Shown piece after piece: positions 1 through 12,400 of a stretch of 64,000 bases of DNA (positions within the stretch are counted from its first letter, which is position 1; the number at the start of each line of letters is the position of its first letter). Position numbers and translations under genes: made by a program. The notes under the pieces are model-generated. The model was not told the origin of the DNA and made no database searches. It was given only the letters and a program-made list of their open reading frames with translations. Location: assembly GCA_907165275.2 (NCBI GenBank), contig OU015664.1, positions 2,690,001-2,754,000 on the forward strand, given 5' to 3'. This DNA is from Zygaena filipendulae (Eukaryota > Arthropoda > Insecta > Lepidoptera > Zygaenidae).

Positions 1-71
1 GATGAATGATGAGCTTATTTTAAATTAGTAGATATTGACTAGTTTGTTCGAGTACGATTTACTGATTTGGC

Positions 72-200
72 TACTTGACTTTATAAAAAATATTGGACAC
101 ATATTTTTTAATCATAAAATAACGGCGATACATTGAGTTAAAACTTCGTGTGACGTCACAACCCGGTGCAGTTTGTACGGGGCTTATACCGAATAAAGAC
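72..200. mobile_element. Fragment of the CRE-like MITE
   Basis: AATATTGGACACATATTTTT, then ATAACGGCGATACATTGAG, then TGACGTCA (151-158) and GTACGGGGCTTATACC. Confidence 0.55.
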
Positions 201-263
201 GTCACGAATAAGGCCGCACCACAGATAATATTATGATACCGCCGCACTATAGTTGCCGAGCTT

Positions 264-490
264 GCCCTTATTCACTATGACCATAACACGCCGCGCTCAG
301 ATAAGACGCTGCAAAAACTGTATTTCCTTCGAAATCAAAGAAGTTTTACTGCAAAAAAATACATTTACAACGTTTTTTATGGCATAAAGAATAATAATTT
401 CTAATATCTTGGCATCTAGAACGTTTGGAAATGCGTTTTTGGGACCCGCGTTATGGGCAAGGAATGTTGTTTGTCATAGTGAATAAGCCC
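264..490. mobile_element. Foldback MITE with arms CTTATTCACTATGAC
   Basis: CCCTTATTCACTATGAC on the left and GTCATAGTGAATAAGCCC on the right. Part of its interior (ACCATAACACGCC...GCAAAAACTGT) recurs at 13470-13512. Confidence 0.6.
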
Positions 491-798
491 GCCCTGCTAT
501 GCTTGTGTACAAGATACACGGTGATCACATACAAGGTTACTAGCTTAAGTGGGGTTTAGGTACACGGGTGAGGCGGTTTATGAAGCATTTAGCCGCACGG
601 CGAAAATCGACCCGTGTTAACCCCTCTTTAGTGACACACATTAAGTGTTGCCAACTCGAAATTTGCCCTAGAGTCGCAGTGCTGCCAACTTTATTTTCTA
701 AGGGATCGTAGTCGTACAAAATACTAGAAAAAATCGTATTTCACCATTACATACATTAAACTATTTACTCCAGTGCTCCAGTGGCAGAACATTTTATA

Positions 799-1067
799 TG
801 GAGCTATTCACACTTGTCGGAAACAGATTTTGTGTCGTCGCCGACAAGAAATGTTGGCTGTTTGCGAGCCCTCTACGCCCGGAAAAAATCGTGTCGCCTA
901 TGAGTTAGTATGACGCTGTTCACATTTGTCGGATGTCGGGTCCGACAATCCTCTCCCCGCTACTCCTTGTGGCGGCAGCGCGTGTTCGTCAGCCGACAAG
1001 TGTGAACAGAGGCGCCGAAATCCGATTAAAATCCGGATACGACATCCGACAAGTGGGAACGAGCTCT
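799..1067. mobile_element. Foldback MITE with TTCACACTTGTCGG arms and an inner copy
   Basis: Outer arms GAGCTATTCACACTTGTCGG and CCGACAAGTGGGAACGAGCTC. An inner pair, TGTTCACATTTGTCGG (912) and CCGACAAGTGTGAACAG (about 1008), suggests one element inside another of the same family. Confidence 0.6.
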
Positions 1068-1253
1068 TATTAATAAAAACTTTGTCCTTCTACAGTAGTT
1101 CATTAATCTTTACAATATAAATCAATAGATACAGTCATTGCCATATTATAACTTTAGGTACAAACAAACCTACAACGCACACATTATCTGTGAGTAAATT
1201 CAAAGTGGAACAAATCGTGTCGTGCTCAAGGAAACATCATAATCTATCTATTT

Positions 1254-1524
1254 ATACTATAATAAAAGAATAGAATCCGCGATTCTGTACATTGAATATT
1301 TTTACCTAAAATTGAGAGGGGTGATAAAATAAGAGTAACCAAGCTAAAAAAAAGTTTTTAAAATTCTTTTCTGTCTGTCTGTGCGTCTGTCATGCGGTTT
1401 TCACAGGTAGATTAAGCTTAGCCTGGAGCTACATATAGGTTTTGTTTCATTCAAATCGGATGTCGGGAAAAAAAGTTGTTGTATAAAAACCTTTCGCGCG
1501 GGTGAAACCGCGGGGCACAGCTAG
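1254..1524 (+). mobile_element. Helitron-like non-autonomous element, 3' end intact
   Basis: The 3' end is CGCGGGTGAAACCGCG-GGGCACAGCTAG, a CCGCGG-type hairpin followed about 10 bases later by CTAG, then T. The 5' end was not resolved. Confidence 0.55.
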
Positions 1525-2304
1525 TTATGTATAAATAAACCACCTGACGACTTTTGCTTCTGTATAGTTTGACAGAGGTTTATTGGCGTTTTACAATGAA
1601 ATCTCAATTAGGGCGTTGTTAACAATAAAGACCTTTAAAAAATAAACTAAAAAGGAAAAACCAAACGCAAGGCGAGTACAATAAGAATAATACCTAAGTT
1701 GTATGTTCAATTGTAGGTGGTTATGTAACTGTAACTAATGATAAAACAATAAAAAACCAATAATGTATATATATTGTAATAAAATATATTAATTATACTT
1801 GAACATTATCACCCAGCGCTACCTGCTCCCAAACTAATAAGAACTTTTTTCTATTAGGGACCATTCTTAAAGTACATCACACGATAAGGAGGGGAGGGGG
1901 TTGACGAAGTGTGACAGGGGGTGGGGGCGTCCTAAGTTTCATGACGTCACATTTAAAAATCGCCTAATTTGAACTACCTATCTATTAACGAAAAACTTGA
2001 AAATATATCCAACTCTGGCTGTAGGTACCTACCTATAAATTAGTGTGTTGGCGAACTAAGGTTGTAAATTGGATTGTCAGAACTGCTGTTTTAATTTTAT
2101 GAATAATTTCTAGATGAAAATTGTGCCCAAAACAAATGTGACTAACTGTGACAAGGACGGGGGAGGGGTCAAACATCACGAAACTAGTGTGACGTTCTAT
2201 ATAACGTGTTAATGAATTAACCAAAAACTTGATACAACCCATTTAAAAAATAAACAATAATGTGACTGAAATATAAATTATGTCGAAAGATTAATAGTTT
2301 AAAT

Positions 2305-2595
2305 TGATGAGCTTGAGCTGCCGGTGAAGGAGAACATCGTGAGGAAACCATAGCATGCTGGTAGGGCGCTCTCTAGTGCCCGGCTGGCTAGCTACCACCT
2401 TCAAGTTGCAAATCTGTCGCCAAGCACCTAAAGGTGTGTTCCGGCAGCCCCACTTGAAAGCCAGTTCCCATCCCCATTCCAGGTCGGCAACGCACCTGCA
2501 TGCCTTCTGGTGTTGCAGATGTCTATGGGCGGCGGTAATCACTTACCATCAGGTGTACCACTTGCCCGTTTGCCCCCTATGACATAAAAAAATAT
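2305..2595 (+). mobile_element. LINE 3' end or LINE-derived SINE
   Basis: GC-rich block with the lepidopteran repeat motifs GGAGAACATCGTGAGGAAACC, GCATGCCTTCTGGTGTTGCA and GGCGGTAATCACTTACCATC, ending in GTTTGCCCCCTATGACAT and an A-rich tail. The short open frames inside it are not genes. Confidence 0.6.
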
Positions 2596-3040
2596 ATATT
2601 AGTTTGGAGGTGACCTATCTACGAAAATTCATGCGCTACGCCCGCGCCTACGTGTCAATGACCGATTCGATTTTTTTGCTATGGGCGCGGCGTACGCGCC
2701 AATTATTGTATTATAAATAATTTAGAAATGAAAAAATATAACCTCTATTAAAACATCGTGCGATCGATTCGGAAGTCGATTCTGAGCAAACTCATTTCTA
2801 GTTTTCAGTTAATTCATTAACGCGTGTATATGGATGACCTCTAACTACGTAGCTAATACTTATCTGCCTTTTCAATTCTGTATCCACTTATGCAAGTGTC
2901 TGTACACGTAGGTACAGAGCTAGTAATTAAGTAAGATGTATACTAACTACTTTGTAAATTAAAAAAAATGCAATCACGTTTCGATTCGCAATGTCATTTG
3001 GGTCGTTTCGGTAATTTTGTACTGACGATAGCTGTAACTG

Positions 3041-3154
3041 GTACAGTCAGCGTCAAAAATATGTGAACACTTGTCAGTCGTTGAACTTTATTACTATTGC
3101 AATAAGATCCAACGACTGTCAGTAGTGATTACATATTTTTTATGCTGATTGTAT
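3041..3154. mobile_element. Short palindromic MITE, 114 bp
   Basis: TACAGTCAGCGTCAAAAATATGT at the left and ACATATTTTTTATGCTGATTGTA at the right; inner arms GTCAGTCGTTGAA and CCAACGACTGTCAG also pair. Confidence 0.65.
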
Positions 3155-3434
3155 AAGCTAATTTCATTAGGACCGTGTTCGTACGAGTAGAAGATATCTA
3201 ATGAAAACAATTTACTCTTTTTGTTTCAGATAACGAACTTGGACCGCCGAAACGATAGATAAAATCCACTTTTTAAGCCTTTTTTTACAATTTACACAAT
3301 CTAGTCAATACGTTTTCTTTAAGAATTAATAATAATAAAAAAATGAAGTAACTCTTTATTTATATTTCAACCCAGTACTTACCAGTGGTATTGTATGATA
3401 ATAGTTTTAAGTGTTTTTTTTTTTGTAAGTCAAA

Positions 3435-6400
3435 ATGCAAATGCTTAAAGCACGATTTGCTCTGAGAGCAAGCGCTTCCCAGTTTCAAGCATGGAGCTCT
3501 GCAAGAAGTCGTACCGCTTCTACGGTGAGTCTACATAATTTTTAACTTTTGTACATAAATATAGTGAATTGGTTAAAGCAAGAAATCTACTAACAATAAT
3601 TGGACGCAGATAAGCAATAACATGTTAACCCACAAAATCTATTGTTATTGATTCAGAACGATTTATTGAGAGTTAGGGAACGTTTTATAATTATCTGTTT
3701 ACCTTATTACATTGCTTAAATATGTAACTAAATATTGAACATAAAAAATGTTGACACAAAATGGCGCTATACTTTTAAAACACGATTTACTCAAAATTTC
3801 TCCAGTGTGGGTTAACACACTATTGCTTATCTATGTCCAATTATAATAATAAAAGAGTAGAGTCCGCGTGTCAGTTTATACGACGTTATGACGTCACGGC
3901 CTCCCACTCCTAAACTTTAATGCGTTTTATCTAAGTATATCTCAATAATTCGAAAAAGAAAAAAATATATTTTTTTACTATCTGACAGACCAAATAGAAT
4001 TTTGATTTTTATACGGTCATCATGCTCATTGTTGCGTAAATGTTTCCAGGATTCGAAAACAGTCGAGTACCGTCCTATAAGGAGCGTGCTGGTGGCTAAC
4101 AGAGGCGAGATCGCGATCCGGGTGTTCCGAGCGTGCACCGAGCTGGGTATCCGGTCGGTGGCCATATACAGCGAGCAGGACCGCCTGCAGATGCACAGGT
4201 GAGACGGCAACACTTACGGCCGCACTCAGAGTCGACTTTAATGATTACTTGTTAAGTCTAGATTTTTAAAACAATACTGCCGCAATCAGGGATGTTCAGT
4301 AAATTAATGTTAATTGCCATTTAATGAGATGCAACTTAATTAGTTGAATGCCAATTAACATTAATTTATTAAACCGGTCTGATTGCGGCAGTTTTGTTTT
4401 AAAAATCTATCTAATCTAACAAAACTGCCGCAATCAGGGACGTTCAGTAAATTAATGTTGATTGGCATTTAATGAGATGTAACTTAAATAGTTAAATGCC
4501 AATTAACATTAATTTATTAAACTTGTCTGATTGCGGCAGTTTTGTTTTAATAATCTATACTTAACTAAGTAATCATTAAAGTCGACTCTGAGTGCGGCGG
4601 TTAGATGTTTACGAATACTAATATGCAGTTTGTTTTTTATCGCGGTTTACCCGCCGGAAAAGAAGCCTATGTTCTTCGATATAGGGTACTTTTTGTCCCG
4701 GAATTTTGTCCCGCAACCGATTATTATCATGGAATTTTGCATACTAATTGTCAGCGGTATTGACTTCTCTATTCCATGATAATCGGTTGAGCCGTTAAGG
4801 CGTGAAAGCGTGAAACTCACATTCGCATTTATAAAATAGGATATATGGGGTAAGGAAAAACTACAACTTTATAAACCCATAAACTACAACTTTATGGGGT
4901 ATTTTGCCTTTACTTAATATGGTATAAGATAATGTTTCTTGCCAAATTTCACTGTTCATGGTCAACGGGAAATACCCTATAGGTTTAATTCGGTTGCGTT
5001 TGTAAAATTACTGCCCAAATTCAAAAGTTCGATTTAGAAAAAAACTGTAAAATACTCCATCTTCCCTTTTATGAAATCGATATCCTACTAGAATAGAATA
5101 GAATAGAAAAAAGTTTATTTGATACCATAAAGATAAAATAAGTACAAGCGTGAGTCTTAAACTAGAATAGTTGGTACCAAAATGGCTACCACTCAGCATT
5201 ATGCCGTGGCACTAAGTTCCACGATATTATAAATGCGAAAGTTTGTAAGAATGTATGGATGGATAGATGGATGGATGGATGTTTGTTACCCTTTCACGCA
5301 AAAACTACTGGATGGATTTAAATGAAATTTTACAATAATATAGCTTATACATCAGATTAACCCATAGGGTACTTTTATCCCGTAATTCCCGCGGGAACTC
5401 TGAGATACGCGGGAGAAACCGTGGGGCACAACTAGGACTTAAGAGATCAATTATTGTATACCTACTGTTATTTATTACAGACAGAAAGCAGACGAATCGT
5501 ACCTAGTCGGGAAAGGGATGTCACCTGTGGAAGCTTACCTCAGTATTCCGGAGATTATCAGAGTGGCCAAAGAGAACGATGTAGATGCGGTGCATCCTGG
5601 CTACGGACTGCTATCCGAGAGGTAAGATATCATTCCTGATTCATTCGTTCATTATTTCATCCACTGATTAATAACGAAATATTGATTACAACTTGACCTG
5701 TGACGCTGAAATTGGCCAGTTTATGGGGAGTAGACGTTAGCCAAGTCCCGGAACTCCCGAGAGAATCCCGAAATTTTCCATTTTCGTTGATGACCTTTTT
5801 CCCTATGGCATTTTTTACACGCAGGTGGGAAAACAGACGTGCGGAAAAGATTCATTTTCTGTAAAAGTGATTGGCCCAAATGAGAGGGTGCTTTCTGAGC
5901 ATATGCATTGTTAACTGTTATCCTATTATTATTATAAATGTGAAAGTGTGGATGTTTGGATGTTTGTTACTTAATCACGCAAAAACAGCTGGAAGGATTT
6001 GGATGAAATTTGGCATGCGCGTTGTCAGGGTACAGAGAAGCACATAGGGTACTTTTTATCCCGGAATCCCCGCGGGAACTCCGAAATTACCGCGGGTGAA
6101 ACCGCGGGGCACAGCTAGTATGCCAAAAATATTTGCAGGTCGGACTTCGCTCAGGCCGTTCAGGACGCTGGTCTCCGATTCATCGGCCCTTCGCCGAAGG
6201 TGGTGCAACAGATGGGGGACAAAGTCGCTGCCAGGAAAGCTGCCATTGAAGCTAGTATGACCAATTTTTGTTTAAGAACTCCCAGTCCCTGTACTAGCCA
6301 CTGCACTGTGATGCTATCTCACCCTGCGCACGATAGGGCGCGCTAAGAGCAAGAGAGAAAGATGATGATAGGAAAAATATATAGGTACATTTTTGTTAGA

Positions 6401-9400
6401 AAATTTATTATTATATGGAAACTACCTTTATTGTTAAGGAAAATTTACCTTGTATGCTCTATTTTGAACTGACTTTAAAACAAGGAGTTCTGTTTCCCTA
6501 GTACGAGTATGTGTAACTACTCCACCGATTTTTACGGCATTGCTTTTCTATTGTAAATATTGTATGTATACTTAATACTGAAATATGAAAGTTGGTTAAT
6601 TAAAAAAACTTTTCACAGAGGTCCCAATCGTGCCGGGAACGGACGGTCCCATAACGACCAAAGAGGAAGCTGTCGAATTCTGCAAGAAACACGGCCTGCC
6701 GGTTATTTTCAAGGTAAAATAAGTATGATAGGAAATACATATTATGATAAATATAGGTATTTCTCGCGGCTCTCGCCTGGTGCCCACTAGTGGAATGACA
6801 ATAGCGGGGGATTTTTGAGTGACGAAAATAACATACCTACCTTTAATAATACGGATGTTGACGACTTTTGAAAATCAAAATTCTAATTAGTCCGTCATAC
6901 AGGTATAAGCCCCGTACAAACTGCACCGGGTAGTGACGTCACACGAAATTTCAACTCAATGTATCGCCGTTATTTTTTGATTACGTAAAAAAAGAGAAAA
7001 TACATATTCAATATTTTTTATTAAAAAATTTAGTCAACTAGGCAGTGTCATAACCTAATTAATGTTTTTTTAACTAAGGAAACTAGAAAATGTAGCGCAT
7101 CGATCAATAAGTGAGAAAAATTTAGTGCGAACTCAATTTGTATGAATATTTTTGTACGTGTAATGGGCATGTTGACTAATTTTTATTTTTTAGTCCGTCT
7201 TGTAGATTATTAAAAAATATTGGACATGTATTTTTTCTTTTTTTACGTAATCAAAAAATAACGGTGATATATTGAGTTGAAATTTCGCGTGACGTCACTA
7301 TTTTGACAGTTTGTATGGCGGTTTTAGCGGTTAGTGACGTCACGACCCCCTCACACTAAACTTTAATGCGCTTTATCTCTGTATATTTTAATTTATTTAA
7401 AAAGAAAAAATACGTGTCTATTGTTTTTTTATTTTCTAACTAACGGACTAATTAGAATTTTGATTTTCTAAAGTAGTTCACATCCCTATTACGCCGCCGT
7501 CAGTGGACTAAATCATGATTCGAATGACGAATCTCCTTCTCCTTCTATACGTCCCTTAAATTTTCGCCCTTTCCGTTAGGCCGCCTACGGGGGCGGCGGC
7601 CGGGGGATGCGGGTGGTCCGCGAAATGTCCGAGGTGCCCTCCTCGTTCGAGAGGGCCTCCTCCGAGGCCCTGGGGGCCTTCGGCAACGGGTCCATGTTCA
7701 TCGAGAGGTTCATAGAGCGGCCGCGGCACATCGAGGTGCAGCTGTTGGGTGAGTGCAGTAAAACACAAATACAAAAAAAAAAATTATAAATGCAAATGTT
7801 TGTTTGTTTGTTTGCTACGCTTTCACCGTTTCACGCCTTAACTACTCAACGGATTACCATGAAATTTTTCATTCACGTTGTCGGAGGTACAGAATAGGAC
7901 ATGGACTTTTTATCACGGAATCCCTGCGGTAACACCGAAATTAACGCGGGTGAAACTACATTAAACTGTGCATACTACACGTTGTCAAGAGTAGGTACAG
8001 AAAAGTATAGGGTAGTTGGCTTTTATCTCGGAATACCCGTGGAATCCCGAAATTAACGTGGGTGAAACCGCGGGGAACAACTAGTACCTCATTCGCAACA
8101 AGGATACGACGTCACAACAATGAGTGACTTTTGGAAACTATAGGTTTTTAAGTTTAAATAACCCGGGTATGACCCGGGGCGGTATTTTTGAGTGACTTTT
8201 TTTTTTGTCGTAAATTGAAATTGATAAATTATTATTTGTAAATTTGTATTTGTAATTATATTTTGTAACGGATTAGAATCAATAAACGCAAAAAAGTTTA
8301 AATAAACAATAATTAAAAAAAAATCTATGCATTTCTGGACTTTATTACTAGTGACTTACTATAATCATTTGATTATTTAACTATTTGGATTAATAAAGTG
8401 AAAAATGTACAAATGGCGCGAACTGAATGCCTAATATTTATTTTTAATTATAATTAGTTAAAAACCACTGTTTTTGATATGTGACGTGTTTCTTGCGAAT
8501 GCGCGATTCGTTACCTGCTATTGCACGTGTAGTTAAAAACCACTGTTTTTGATATGTGACGTGTATTTGTCCAGGCGACAAGGCCGGCAACGTGGTGCAC
8601 CTGTACGAGCGCGACTGCTCGGTGCAGCGGCGCCACCAGAAGGTGGTCGAGATTGCGCCCGCGCCGCACCTCGACCCCGAGGTGGGTGCGCGTCAGCTCC
8701 TACAGGCAGAGGCCCGGGCGAGATGTGACAAGCTACATGCTATTTATATTGTCATACCCTGATAATTCAACAAGTAAAACGTAGACTAGAGTTGGATGAC
8801 AAAACAGATAATAATAGACTCGTATATTTTGCTGTTTAAAATAATGAACTAATTCTTACTTCCTCGCTAATATTATAAACGTGGAAGTTTGTTTGCATGA
8901 ATGTATGGGTGTTTGTTACTCTTTCATGTAAAAACTACTGAATGGATTTTAATGAAACTTTATTTATAGTTTTTTGTTTATAATATGACATTATGATGTT
9001 TAAATAAATTATTTGTATTTGAAATTACTATAATATAGCTTATAAATTAGAATGACACACAGGCTATTTTGTAATCCGGAATTTCCGCGGAAACTCCGAA
9101 ATTACCGCGATTGAAACCGCTGGAATAGCTATTTACTAACATAAAAGAGCTTTAAATAGGAATCGTGACGTCACGCAAAAACGTAACGTGACTAGAGATT
9201 TTGTAAAAGTTACAGTTAAAATTTCGCTTTTCAATACATGTCATGTGACATCACGACTCTTAGAACACCTCCCGTCCGTACAATTTCACTTTTCGTTGAT
9301 CCCCTCCCCTTGACGTGTCACATAAAGTGTTTTTCATTCATTCATAATTTATGGATGACCCCTTATTACTACCAAAGAAAAAAGATTATATAAAGAAGCG

Positions 9401-12400
9401 ACCGCCTCCCACCAATTTCATGCTTCCTCATATCCCGGAAAAATGACCTTGGTAAAGTAAAGACCGAGGAAAGATTATTCACTGACAGCTACTGTCAGCT
9501 CGCTGCCAACCGTACGACACGCACTACGCACAACACGTGTACACTTGTGCAAGCCGGCCGTCTTTACTCGTGGGGAAGTACTTGAATCAGAGCCAACCCA
9601 CACGGTGCGGTGCGGCTCAGGTCAGGCGCCGCTGCGGTGTATTACATACAAAAATGCGTCGTGGCCACACGGCGCCTTGCGGCCGCGCCGGAGCCGAGAG
9701 TCGAGACGAGGCGGGGAGGGGAGTAAGCGGCTCGCTGTTGTTTGTCCTGCTCAGTCACGTAGCGATGGGCATGCCTACTCTTTTTGTCGCCGCTGCGGCG
9801 CCGCGCTGCCCGTGTGGTCGCCAGTACGGCGCAATGGCTTGTGCTGCGGCGCCGCACCGCATCGTGTGGGTTGGCACTCAGTTCATTTGTACGGAGTGTC
9901 ATCGGGCTCCGGACTGCAAGTGCCAAGTGCCAACCCTAACCGTGGCCCCAGGTCCGGCAGCGCATGGTGGACTGCGCGGTGCACCTGGCGCGGCACGTGG
10001 GCTATGAGAACGCGGGCACGGTGGAGTTCCTGCTCGACGACAAGGGCAACTTCTACTTCATCGAGGTCAACGCCAGGTCAGTGCCGGACACACGACGGGG
10101 TGGGTCACTATGCCTCTCCGCTGATCAACAGGTCCCGGGGTTCGATTCAGATTGAAGCACTACAAGAATGTTTCGTTCCTATTTATTTGTCCAGTGGTGA
10201 AATATTGGATATAATACTAATATTATTAATGTGAAAGTGTGGATATTTGGATGTGTGTTACACAATCACGCAAAAACGGCTGAACGGATTTGGATGAAAT
10301 TTGGCATGCACGTTGTCAGGGGTGCAGAGAAGGACATAGGGTACTTTTTATCCCGGAATTCCTGCGGGAACTCCGAAATTTCCGCGGGTGAAACCGCGGG
10401 GCACAGCTAGTTTATCTGTATATGGACGCAGATAAGCAATAACATGTTAAACCACAAAATTAAGTTACATATGCAGAACGATTTATTGAGAGTTGGGGAA
10501 CGTTTTTTAATTATGTGTTTACCTTATTTAAGTATGTAACTAAATATTGAACATAAAAAATGTTGACTGAAAATGGCGCTATAATTTTAAAACACGATTT
10601 ACTCAAAATTTCTCCAGTGTGGGTTAACACACTATTGCTTATCTATGTCCATATATAGTTTCTATTAAGTAAATATAATCTTCAAAGATAACTAATTAAA
10701 GGTATAATAAAACGTAATCCTGTATGGGCTCCACTAAAAATTATTTTGGCATCGCAGCAATTTCTATCCGATTATTTTTAATTGTTAAATTTTGTTGCAT
10801 ATTTTTATTTTTTATTCTATGATGCCGTATGTAGTATGTTTTATACTCATGTCTATGTCTAATATTTCCTATTGTCATGTTAGATTTTTTCCACGACACA
10901 AGCTCATAGCTTAGACACAGGGATCAAGTAGATGTCACACATGGAATGACGAAACGCGCGCGCACGCACACACAGCCATACACACAAACACACACGCCCG
11001 AATGACGAGCCGCAACCTCGCTCCCCGCAGGTTGCAGGTGGAGCACACGATCACCGAGGAGGTGACCGGCATCGACCTGGTGCAGTCGCAGATCCGCGTG
11101 GCGGAGGGCCTAACCCTGCCCGAGATGGGGCTCAGCCAGGACTCGATCAGGGCGCAGGGGTACGCCATCCAGTGCCGGGTCACCACCGAGGACCCCGCCA
11201 ACAACTTCCAGCCCAGCACCGGCAGGATCGAGGTGTTCAGGTTAGTTGGCACAAGTCACAACAGTGATAGACCCGATTAGCGCAGTAGGTAACCATGCCT
11301 GCCTGCTAGTCAAGAGGTTCCGGGCTCGATTTCCGATGGGGGTGGTGTGATGTTATGAATTTGGGAAGATGAAAGGTTCGATTTTCATCATCAATTTATG
11401 TAACTAGCTGTGCCCGGCGGATTAACCCGCGTGAGTTTTGGGATCAGGAACCTCTGCGGACGTAGGCAGAACAACCCGTCAAAGTTTCATCACAATCGGA
11501 CCAATGGTTTCGAAAGACAGACATACAAGCATTCATTTTTATTTATAAAGAAGAAGATATATAGGTAATTTTATGTAGTATATACCACGTTTGCTTGGTT
11601 ACCACGATACAAGCTTATAGTTTACTGTGGGATCAAGTAGATTTGTGTGTTGTGAAGTGGATGACTAAAAAATCCTCAAAGGTTATCAAAACCAAACCTC
11701 AAAATCAAGTTAAAAGAAATCCTAGGACCACTTATCGCAATATTTACTCGCTTTATTGCCTCTGCACAAACAAAAAATTGTCTCTTAAGTACAAATTTAG
11801 CAAAGAACTTCTGATGTAATATAAGAGAAAGTGAGAGAAAAAGGAAAATTACTATAAAACTGGAACTCTATACCTATAGTTCCGTTTCATTGACTGACTA
11901 ACTGGTGATATCAGGAGGATATTTTGTGTTTATTGGCGTCTTTTTGACGTCCATTAAGCTCATGGCCAACGTTGAACAAAGATGTTTGTCTTTGACTTTG
12001 AGTGGGTTGGTGTGCTTTCGTACCTCAGGTCCGGCGAGGGCATGGGCATCCGCCTCGACGGCGCGTCCACGTACGCGGGCGCCATCATCTCGCCGTACTA
12101 CGACTCGCTGTTGGTCAAAGTTAGTAAGCTTCTCCCTTACTGCGGGTGTTTAGTATCTATTAATATTTTTATCCATAGTCACTGCATAGTATAAAACAAA
12201 GTCGCTTTCTCTGTCCCTATATCCCTATGTATGCTTAAATCTTTAAAACTACGCAACGGATTTTGATGCGGTTTTCACCAATAGATAGAGTGATTCGTGA
12301 GGAAGGTTTATAGCTATATTTTATCCTGAAATTCCCGCAGGAACTCCGAAATTACCGCGGGTGAAACCGCGCGGGTCAACTAGTTTTTTTTTTATAAATG

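Larger units (their letters stand above)
1..3434. other. Upstream region of pyruvate carboxylase
   Basis: Contains the MITE, Helitron-like and LINE pieces listed separately and a G-rich segment at 1885-1935. The 5' UTR is not defined; TTTTTGTTTCAG at 3218-3229 could be the acceptor of a non-coding leader exon. No confident TATA box or CpG-type promoter was recognised. Confidence 0.4.

Noticed and set aside
9537..10234. Long overlapping open frames (156 and 229 codons) on the plus strand
   Set aside because: They run through a GC-rich foldback element and, out of frame, into exon 8 of pyruvate carboxylase. No protein family resemblance was seen, and the openness follows from base composition and palindromes.
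11595..11819. A 74-codon plus-strand open frame in pyruvate carboxylase intron 9
   Set aside because: It covers a SINE tail and AT-rich DNA, with Lys/Asn-rich low-complexity translation and no family resemblance.
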